Shown: positions 34,467 to 42,820 of the stretch, piece by piece
Layout: each line of letters begins with the position of its first letter
Position numbering within the stretch: the stretch's first letter is position 1
Source: Hygrocybe punicea
Lineage: Eukaryota; Basidiomycota; Agaricomycetes; Agaricales; Hygrophoraceae
Assembly: GCA_963556145.1 (NCBI GenBank)
Contig: OY744470.1
Coordinates: 1,984,001-2,048,000, forward strand
Direction of reading: 5' to 3'
Length of the DNA: 64,000 bases
Translations under genes and position numbers: made by a program
Notes under the pieces: generated by a model
The model's database searches: none
Seen by the model: the letters and a program-made list of their open reading frames with translations, nothing else
Told to the model about the DNA's origin: nothing

Positions 34467-35943
34467 AGCAAGTGCTGTCTTTTGGGTTAACCTACCCCCC
34501 CAGCAAGCAACTGCGCTATGTGTACCTACCTTTTGCAACTATATCTGCGATTGGGTTAACCAAAACGACTGGGTCTACTGATATTGTTGAGGTGGAAGTC
34601 AGAAGTATCAATGGCGGAAGGGTTTTGGTGCCGATGCCAAAGATAGATCATAACAAGGTAGAAACCGATCAGGAAGGTGATGGCAATGCTGCCAATAACA
34701 ATTACAGTAATGAGCTGTGTCGGGAGTACAGCCATTGTGAATCGGTTTGTCGTGGGATGAAGTCAACAATATGTCAGGGCGAGGGAAAAGACAATAGCGA
34801 TGATGTCCGTCGGCAAGGAGACTATTCGGGTACAGCAAGGTAACGTGGGGATGTGTCCATGGTCGGTCTGGATTGTTCTAGAAGAAGAAAGGAAGAAAAG
34901 AGAACAAGGACAAGAATAAACAACAATGTCCAAAAGAAGACAAAAGGTAAAGGGGAACGAAAAAGGAAGGTATGGTAAAGTGGAATCGTCATCGTGGGTA
35001 GTGGAGTCGGAATCGGAGTTGCGGAGTTGAAAAATGTAACAATACCCCCGGAACAAGGACAATACCCCCGGAACAAGGGGAATCGTCCCGATTAACCGGA
35101 AGAACAAAGAACAAGGGAAACAAAGAACAAGGAAAAAAATACAAGGAAAGAACAGACAGTTTAACGACATGATCAAGGTCGGCAAGAAATCAAAGACATG
35201 AAGAAGGAAAAAATGTCAGTCCAAAGGTCATTGAATCATGAAGACGTTACTGAGTTACAAGGGTTTCAAAAGAAATATATCCGGGTTCGTCCAATTGTTT
35301 TTTGTCATTGTGGATATTCAGAGATCATTGTTATTTCGTTATTAAGTCGTCAAGGGTGTCGGGTTGAAAGGAGGTAAAGGTTGTCGGGGTCCAGGTGTTC
35401 ATTCAGGGTTTTCGGTTCAAAGAGAATTAGGTGGTCGGCATTTTTTGGGATGAGGGAGTTCTGGATGTCAGAGAGTTCTGGGTGTCAGAAGTTTATAGTC
35501 ATTACGGACATTTGAATGGGCATAGATTTATATCGTTTCAGATATCGGTGTTGTTGACTGATCGTGGATTTCCTACACTCAAATGGTGTGCGAGATTTCT
35601 TCATATTCCATGAATGCAACAGGGTCTGGTGTCGGTCAGAAGATGTTTGGGAATTCGGGATAAGGAAGATGAAAGAGTTGCCAGTTCCAAGTTATACATT
35701 GGCAAAGGATTTCGGATGGGGATTCATTCTTCATCGTTTCTTTTTCTGGTGCATTTACTGCCTTACTGGTCAGCAGCACATCGGGTTCCTTTCCTATGTG
35801 GGATCGGAGGTCATTGGTTTGAATCAAACCAGTATCCTTCTGGTTCAGTTCTGGTGTCCATAGACATCAAGGTTCATTCTACGGCTTATAGCGATCATGC
35901 ATGCGTCTGGGGGTCATAGATTTTATATCGTTTTGGATATACA

Positions 35944-36024
35944 TCTCTTATTTATATAGCTGGTGAGAGAACCTGCTGCTTCGTCTCTTATTTGTATAGC
36001 CGGTGAGAGAACCTGCTACATGTT
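35944..36024. repeat. Two-copy ~41-bp tandem repeat
   Basis: TCTCTTATTT(A/G)TATAGC(T/C)GGTGAGAGAACCTGCT occurs twice in a row in the interior of the long-LTR element. Confidence 0.8.
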
Positions 36025-36161
36025 TCTCTATGGTCATGTTCCATCTGTCCATTCCATTTCTGTTTCTTCTCTTCTGTTTCTGGGTATTCTGTTTCTTCTT
36101 CTGGGTGTTTTTGTTGGTGTAAATAATGTCGAGGTCGTTTACATACAAGGGAAAGTCCATT

Positions 36162-36653
36162 CTATGAATCATACATGACGGGGGTGTATCCTTTCACAAA
36201 CAACATCAATCTCCAATCCAATCCATGGATGTCATTCTCCTTCCCCTTCACCATACGCTCATGCATTGCACGAAATAAAGCATGACGATGATAATCAGGT
36301 TCTTTGGTCCCATGTCTCGAGCGTTTGTTCTGCATGTTATGGCCGTCAGAACGGTGTGCACGGTCGAGTTTCTTTTTCTGGGATTGGGGAAGAAGTGGAG
36401 AGCGGCGACGTGACTGGGTTTGGAGCGAGACAAGAGGTGGAGAATACAACCATGCTCGGTATTCATCATCCATCTCTATGTGCAGCCGGTGGGTTACTTT
36501 TCGAGGGGGTGTCGGAAGATCAGTGAGACTGTCCATGTACGCATCAAAGTCATCAATGGGGGGAGTCGGATGTTCTTCACCGCAAATATTCACTGCACCA
36601 AAATATAGCTCATTGTCCAGATCATCGAAGATAAAGGGTACGTCGAGACTCAT
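36162..36653 (-). CDS. Retroelement frame B, acidic protein of unknown function
   Basis: 163 residues from ATG 36653-36651. Starts MSLDVPFIFDDLDNELYFGA, acidic in the first half, basic in the second (SRRRSPLLPQSQKKK). Its ATG overlaps the TGA of the upstream frame (ATGA, 36650-36653). Family not recognised. Confidence 0.45.
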   Translation of the reverse strand: MSLDVPFIFDDLDNELYFGAVNICGEEHPTPPIDDFDAYMDSLTDLPTPPRKVTHRLHIEMDDEYRAWLYSPPLVSLQTQSRRRSPLLPQSQKKKLDRAHRSDGHNMQNKRSRHGTKEPDYHRHALFRAMHERMVKGKENDIHGLDWRLMLFVKGYTPVMYDS

Positions 36654-37123
36654 TGTCGATGTCGACGGTGGGGATGGTGTCGAGGATGCTGGACGATACG
36701 TGTGTCACGATGATTCTGGGGTACGGGTGCAAGACGAGGAGCGGGGATGCGAACAACGAATCGATGATGAGGAAGTTCTTCGTCCAAAATGTATTGGAGA
36801 CGCTGGAGGAGGAATTGGCTTCGACGATTTCTTTGCTCAGTGATCCGTAGACCACCCAGGAGACGGTGTAATTCGTCAAGGACCGGTGTCACGGATCGTG
36901 GAAGGAAGACGAGGTGAGGAATGCGAGGATCGTTCCAGCTGATGTAGTCGACCCAGTCGTCAGGTCGGTTGAGGGGGAACCAGGCAAGATCACACTGCCA
37001 CCAGCGACGGGCAGGCCACGGGTAGGGATGGCCTGGAGGGCAGAGGTTGGCCAGGGTGACGACAGGTGGGTGGTTTAAAGAAGTTTTCCGTCTTCGGTAA
37101 TTACCATGCCTCGTTGTCAGCAT
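36650..37123 (-). CDS. Retroelement frame A of unknown function
   Basis: 157 residues; the middle reads like a real domain (GHPYPWPARRWWQCDLAWFP, then DDWVDYISWNDPRIPHLVFL). The last ~60 residues are Arg/His-rich and may be out of frame: the overlapping frame at 36622-36879 (KNFLIIDSLFASPLLVLHPY) looks more protein-like there, so a frameshift or missed splice is possible. Confidence 0.45.
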   Translation of the reverse strand: MLTTRHGNYRRRKTSLNHPPVVTLANLCPPGHPYPWPARRWWQCDLAWFPLNRPDDWVDYISWNDPRIPHLVFLPRSVTPVLDELHRLLGGLRITEQRNRRSQFLLQRLQYILDEELPHHRFVVRIPAPRLAPVPQNHRDTRIVQHPRHHPHRRHRQ

Positions 37124-38098
37124 CGTGTCGGAGTTTCCAGTGATCGATCCATGTACCAGGGTCTTGGTTGCCTCGTGGATTCGTATGTATGATCGGGGAT
37201 CAAACTTCTAGAAAAAGAGGGTGTGTAGCGGGATATCACCTGATATGCCGATCCGCGCTATCCAAATTGGTAAGGAGTGGTATTTCATATGTGTTCCGTT
37301 CATGACAATCATTATAGTCTTGGTCGTTTGTTCATCCATGTTAAACAAAGAGGGTCCCCTTTCATCTGTTCCAACAGACTACTAAGATCAACCACTTCTC
37401 TTTGTTACATGTACAAGTCATCGCAGGATTCGGGGTTTCGTATGCATACTGGCTTTCTCTGGGCTTTCTGCATTTGGTGAGGAGATGGGGGGGAGGAGGT
37501 GGAAGGAAGGCTAGGAAGGCGGTTTGAAGGATTTATTGATTTCGGTTTGTCTAGGGCGAGGGAGTCGTAATATGTCTGGTACAACCAAAACATATTTGAA
37601 TCATGAAAGGTGGGATACCTAAAGTGATTGGTTTGTCTAGCAGTGTCCTTCTACATCTGGGGCAATGACAAGTCTTGTCCATTGCATCATTTCATGTCGT
37701 AATTATCATATCAAGGTATCGGAGTGACAGTGGTGACGTTAGTCAGGGGTTTATTACGATTTGGGTTCCAGGATTGGGCTTGAGCAATTATTATGGATAA
37801 ACCATAAATAATTCGCAGGGCGGCAGTCTTGAGGTTGACCATTCGGAGTATTCAACAATCATTCGGGTCCGGGTGGCTAGTGTACATCAACAGATTTCAG
37901 GTCTGTGTCAGTAACAGGCTAGCATCATTCGTTCGTCCATTCGTGTGGGGTCAGGGTTTAGGGATGAATAAAGTCGAGAGGAGGAGGAGAGGGAGAGGGT
38001 GTAGGGGAGGACGAGGGAGGGATTCGGAAGAGAGGAGGGGGTTCATTCGTTCATGTCGAAAGTTGAATGTCGAGGGAGTTGGGAAACGTTTAGTCTTT

Positions 38099-39750
38099 TG
38101 TTACGGATCGCTTCTGCAGCGGGCTCCGGCAACAATCAACTTAACAGGGGATCGGCTTCCAGAGGGGAGAACAGCAGCTTTCATTGTTGCTTACAGCGAA
38201 GACAACACTGCTAAAAAGGGGGGGTCAAGGTCTAATGTCATTGCGAGCCGTGGGGGTTACCCAAAACAAGATGAGTCTGCCCCAAGAACCAGACTAAACG
38301 TAAGGAAAGGAAAAGAAGAAAAAGTCCGAACCAACAACAAGGACAGTAGATATAGTGAATGGACTTGAGGGGAGGTAAATGGGAATCCAACCATGAAGCT
38401 ACAACATGTCCAACTACACCATGTTTTCACCATGAGGCGGACATGAGGCGTCCTCATGTCGATGTTCTCGCGATCCAACTGGAGGCCCAGGTGTCATTGA
38501 GGAATAGAGGGGGTCCGGATGACTCGGATGATTTGTCATCGGATCATGTGATGTGCAGAATTGCCTATTCGGGGTCTACACTTGCTGTAACAGGCAAGTG
38601 CGCAGTCTGGCAAGTGCATTGCACGGTCGGGTCGAAGATGGGTATCGTCCAGTGTAGGATTGGTGATGAGAGTGTCTTGAGGTAGCGGGGACATAGCGAA
38701 AGGTCGATATAAAGGAAAACAAAGGAATGTATGGAGGGAAAACCAACTAGGATGGTGGGATAGTCGAGGTCAGACATGTGAACAGCATAAGCTGTACCGG
38801 ATGATGATGTCTGTGTCGATGACGTATCGAGGAGCAATGTCTTGTCCTGTCTGTGGAACAATGCAATCCACCTGATGTCGGTATTCGTCCAAGAAAGGGT
38901 ATCATTGTAAACGAGTGTGGGAGGTATCAAGATGAAAGATGGAAAAGGATAAATGAATGTGGGTCCAGGTTTCGAGTCATGGCATGAGTGACAAGCTGTG
39001 GGAACAAGTCATCGGGTACTGCATTGAAGCGGTGTCGTGCGAACAATATACGATAGGGGTTGGTTCACTGTTTGGGAAGTCGTATGGTCTGTGGTCGAAG
39101 TCCAAAAGAGTATGCTCCGGCGATGGTCGGATTAGAGAGAACAGTGAAATGTCTTGTGATCGGGGATTGTTCAGAGTTCGCATGCAGGTGAGGAATGTCG
39201 TCGGATCGTCAGGGAGGATAATGGTGGGCACAGGGTACGAATATGGAAACCAAATATCCGGGAATGGCAATTGTCAATTACGTGTCGATATATTGTTGAG
39301 GTGGAAGTCAGAAGTATCAATGGCGGAAGGGTTTTGGTGCCGATGCCAAAGATAGATCATAACAAGGTAGAAACCGATCAGGAAGGTGATGGCAATGCTG
39401 CCAATAACAATTACAGTAATGAGCTGTGTCGGGAGTACAGCCATTGTGAATCGGTTTGTCGTGGGATGAAGTCAACAATATGTCAGGGCGAGGGAAAAGA
39501 CAATAGCGATGATGTCCGTCGGCAAGGAGACTATTCGGGTACAGCAAGGTAACGTGGGGATGTGTCCATGGTCAGTCTGGATTGTTCTAGAAGAAGAAAG
39601 GAAGAAAAGAGAACAAGGACAAGAATAAACAACAATGTCCAAAAGAAGACAAAAGGTAAAGGGGAACGAAAAAGGAAGGTATGGTAAAGTGGAATCGTCA
39701 TCGTGGGTAGTGGAGTCGGAATCGGAGTTGCGGAGTTGAAAAATGTAACA
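38099..39750 (-). repeat. Long LTR, intact copy
   Basis: 1,652 bp; the element's 5' LTR if its frames set the orientation. Carries the membrane-peptide frame (39444-39274) and its in-frame continuation to ~38977. Confidence 0.93.
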
Positions 39751-40207
39751 CAGACCCAGTCCGGCGCCTCCGCGAAGGTGAGTACCCACCTGTTCGTCGG
39801 CAGCGCCCCATGTATCATAATTTCTTACTCCTTTTATTTCTCTTTTATTTCGTTTATTTTCATGTATATTAGTCTATATACAGTATTTATAAGAATATAT
39901 CTATGATATGTAAAAAATTCTGCAAGAAAAGACGGCGGGATAGTGAAATAGCCGTGCTCAACGTCGACGACGACGAGCGTGTATGCCTGTGAGTGATGGG
40001 CGGGGCCATGGCAACGGTGACGGGAAAGCCAGAGCCCATCAGCGCCCTTGTTCCTGACCAGACCTGACGTTCCCGAACAGGTTATTGCCGTATTTAGGAC
40101 ACTACCACATTACTAGTATATGCTACTAATAACTACTAATAAGACTTATATACTGAGGCTAGGGTGGAGACTGATTTATGGCCGGATCGCGGTTTTAAGA
40201 CTTTAGA

Positions 40208-40254
40208 GCCTTATAATAGTGGTTGAGACATGTGTTCAACCACTATTACAAGGC
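40208..40254. repeat. Terminal hairpin of the hAT-like element, right end
   Basis: Mirror counterpart of 19039-19085; 19-bp arms with one mismatch around a 9-nt loop. Confidence 0.88.
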
Positions 40255-41203
40255 TTGTAGTGTGGGAAGGTCAGGTGCCAAAACGGCGAAATGTCACGCT
40301 TGTCACGCGTCACCTAGGATATCGGCGAATTCACCAGACCATTTCCATTTATGGTATATATGTCTAAATATAGTAATTATGGTAATGAACGATTCAATCG
40401 ACATCGGATGCCTCATTGTCCCAGTGCCGTGTGAAGTCTGAGAAACGGTACAGCCTGGTTGCGACTTTCTTGTGCTTCCCTCTGCCCACCTCCACCTCAT
40501 TTTCACTCTCCTCCTTTTCACCTTCCTCCGAATCCTCCCCCACTCTTTTGGCAGATATTGGTAACACATCCATGTCTTCTGCTTGTGCTGTCACCATCAA
40601 GCCACCATTCTCACGTGTGCCAATGCATTGACGACATCGGGTGTGCAGGGGACTTCGGTGAGTAGTAGCCACAACATCTTTGAGGCTAACATTGCTGTCG
40701 TCCAATTCCTCTTCTTCTTCGGGTTCCGGGATCAAGTCTTCAACGACCAAGGCCCCCATCACTGGCTGGATATGACAGGTGTTCACCTGATTCAATTCAA
40801 TCCAAAAAGGATCATTTTTCGTATGTAAGTCCCTCAATCTTTTTTGCATTTCACGTGATCTCAGTGATCCGTGGGACATTTTTGCAGTCCTTGACGACAC
40901 AGAGCTCGAATGCCTGTTTCACAGCGTTGGTAAGTCTTTGTAGGTTCTGGAGCTAAAGTTCTGGTTTCTTACCTTCACCACGATCTCTGGCTTATTCAAG
41001 GTCTCAAATGCTTTCCATAACCACCTCACACTCACATTCCGGAGTGTTGGCAGCCTGTCATCAAAGGTGACTCCTTTGCCGGCATCAATTTGCGTGAGTG
41101 TGTTTTCCACGACGTCTTCTGAAAAACACTCATTTGTAATGTGCTTGAAGGGTCATTGTATTCCGACATCACAAGGCTGTACCATACTGGTACAGCCTCC
41201 CGG

Positions 41204-41349
41204 TGTGGAGGGACGGAGTCAGCTGGGAGAACTGGGATGGAATCGAGTGATGATAGTGATGATAATCCCTACAACACGAGATCTGTACTACTAAGGAAAC
41301 ACAACCGTGGGAATCCTAGTCACGTGACTGTCCAGGTACATCTACTACA
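41204..41349 (-). mobile_element. Solo LTR related to the short-LTR family
   Basis: 146 bp, starts TGTAGTAGATGTACCTGG on the minus strand and shares GTCACGTGACT.GGATTCCCACGG with the LTRs at 20030 and 23855. Flanked by CCGG on both sides (41200-41203; 41350-41353). Removing it rejoins FMPGGCT of the transposase. Confidence 0.85.
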
Positions 41350-41874
41350 CCGGCATGAAGTCAATGAGGATTGTTGGGTGTGTTTCATGCATCCAGTCCA
41401 AGAATTCTTCTGACAGATGCACAGCCCATACATCAATCTTCCATAACGATCGCTGCTCTTCTGGATAGCCCAATCTAGCTTTGGTCTCATCGAAATAAGG
41501 TGCGAGAATTCCGTTGACAAAATTTTTCATGGTTCACTGATTGGCCCAATATGTCTTGGTTCCAGAAAACTCAAATCGAAAGCCTGCAGTGATTGCAGCA
41601 TCATAGCATGGGGCCTTCGAATCTGGGCACGATCGATCGATCTTTCCTTGATAGACAGCTTGAAACGGAAGAAGGGTGCCGGCACTCGTTACTGTAACCA
41701 TTACGGTGAAGGCCCTTTTCTCATCTCCGCCTATCACTGAGACTTGCTTTGCGCCGGTTTTCGCATACGTCAACTTGTCGCCTGCGGCATATAATCGTTG
41801 GGTCTGGTCTGAGTTTGCATACAACTCCGCTGGAATATTGTATTCTTTCAAAAGGTAGGCTTTCCTGAGAGCTG

Positions 41875-42820
41875 TTTTATTTTTTTATTTTTTTATTTTA
41901 TTTCAGTGTTTATTCTCCTGTGTGGTGAACCATATGTCAGAGAATACAAAACACGTATACTACGTCATGTTCAGAGTCGAAGTTGTCATAAGTAACAAAG
42001 TGGGTCAGCAGTGCCAACCCGGGGTGGAATAATATCCACATAATATAACTACCTATAAGGTGTGAAAAGTATATTGGTGTTTACAAGCGGGTTAATTAAT
42101 AATGAGTAGAATTGAGAATGGAAAAGAGAATGAGAATGAAAATGAGAATGGGAGTCCAAGTAGGGTGGCTGTTCATCGAGCAGATCGGGGTAGTGGGAGG
42201 GCACCGGATGGGTCACTACTCGAGGTCCAATATCGGGATATCCCCGAACGTCGCCTGGAGGTGCCAAGATTCACTAACGAAGCGGAGGATGTGTGGAAAG
42301 TACTTCGATGTGGAGAGGATGCGTTTAATAATGCCTGCATCTCATCCGATCTCGCGCCTTAGCTTCTCTCGCGTGTGATCGTGCACTCGGCAATGCAGCA
42401 GGTAGTGTTCCACTGTCTCATTATATCGCTGACAGCATGGACAGAGGGGAGAGTCAGCGCACTGTATTCGATGGAGGTGTTGATTTAGTCTGATATGTCC
42501 TGTTCGCAGTTGCATGATTATCGCTGTGTGTTTCTTTGGTAGTGAGGCTGTGGCTCGTCAGTACGTCGATGGTGTGAATCCTGGGTCAATGCCCCGTATC
42601 TGTGCAGAGTGCGCTGAGTTGTGCCAGTGCTCTTGCGCTCGCCTTCATAGTTTGTTGAGGAAGGCTCGTCGCACCGCTGATTTGCTATGCGGTAGTGGTT
42701 TGCGAAGGTCGGCCGGTAGTCTCTCTCATGGTGTTACGTTGCCCCCCGCCGCAGCTTTGGCTCTCTCGTCCGCTCGTTCGTTTCCCTTGACTCCTTCATG
42801 ACCTGGTATCCATCTCACGG
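41875..42820 (-). mobile_element. 5'-truncated LINE (Tad-like) inserted in the transposase
   Basis: Flanked by the 9-bp duplication TGAGAGCTG (41866-41874; 42821-42829). Begins (minus strand) inside an RNase H domain, LTVRWIPGHEGVKGNERADE, continues in a shifted frame to LRTGHIRLNQHLHRI and CPCCQRYNETVEHYLLHC (C-terminal zinc knuckle), and ends in an A-rich tail at 41875-41905. The coding part is frameshifted and dead. Excision rejoins the transposase peptide KSALRKAYLLKEYNIPAEL. Confidence 0.88.

Larger units (their letters stand above)
27325..34581. mobile_element. 7,257-bp long-inverted-repeat element packed with a minisatellite
   Basis: Ends TCAGTAGACCCAG... and ...CTGGGTCTACTGA with 5-bp duplication TATTG and a confirmed empty site. 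The arms 27325-29691 and 32215-34581 are mirror copies: every matching pair of positions adds to 61,906, so there is no indel in ~2,367 bp. Each arm is made of ~1.8 kb of a 33-34-bp tandem repeat and an AT-rich ~0.5 kb. Beyond the arms the inverted similarity continues imperfectly towards the centre. No transposase frame is visible. The plan resembles Drosophila foldback (FB) elements, but the 5-bp duplication does not fit a known fungal DNA transposon that I can name. Confidence 0.88.
26128..35041 (-). repeat. Long LTR, split by a 7,257-bp insertion
   Basis: LTR sequence at 26128-27324 and 34587-35041; duplicated TATTG at 27320-27324 and 34582-34586. The other LTR has the unbroken site CGATATATTGTTGAGG. 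Confidence 0.93.
35042..38098 (-). other. Internal region of the long-LTR element
   Basis: 3,057 bp between the LTRs. Contains a duplicated block at 35042-35080 (ATACCCCCGGAACAAGG twice), a two-copy ~41-bp tandem repeat at 35944-36024 (TGAGAGAACCTGCT) and two overlapping minus-strand frames (36162-37123). No gag, protease, RT or integrase motif seen. Confidence 0.7.
26128..39750 (-). mobile_element. Long-LTR retroelement without pol (LARD-like), full length
   Basis: Two direct LTRs of 1,652 bp each: 38099-39750, and 26128-35041 after removal of the 7,257-bp insert and its 5-bp duplication. Ends are TGTTAC...GTAACA. The 5-bp duplication CAGAC flanks the whole (26123-26127; 39751-39755), and the other arm of the host palindrome keeps the uninterrupted ATTCCAGACCCAG. 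The internal region is 3,057 bp (35042-38098). The LTRs match in length exactly and nearly in sequence (I noticed one difference), so insertion was recent. Neither a TGG-type primer site nor gag-pol was found. Orientation is set by the frames in LTR and interior. Confidence 0.9.
19017..40277. mobile_element. hAT-like long palindromic (foldback) element carrying other elements
   Basis: Ends CACCTGACCTTCC...ACTACAAGCC are inverted, and the flanks CCAAAACA (19009-19016) and CCAAAACG (40278-40285) form an 8-bp target duplication with one transition. The two halves mirror each other around ~24226. Left arm 19017-24225 and right arm 24226-40277 both shrink to about 1.22 kb when the inserts 20030-24011, 24828-26034 and 26128-39750 are removed. 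Arm sequence is visible at 19017-20029, 24012-24827, 26035-26127 and 39751-40277. No transposase is encoded, so it must be non-autonomous. Superfamily assignment rests on the 8-bp duplication only. Confidence 0.78.

Noticed and set aside
27368..34538. Many 70-230-codon frames on both strands with repeated WVDLGPAIAAAL-like peptides
   Set aside because: They are all readings of the 33-34-bp minisatellite and its mirror copy; no start context, splice sites or non-repeat domain.
36304..36843. Plus-strand 179-codon frame in the long-LTR interior
   Set aside because: It is the antisense shadow of the two overlapping minus-strand frames, with Gly/Arg-rich composition and no motif.
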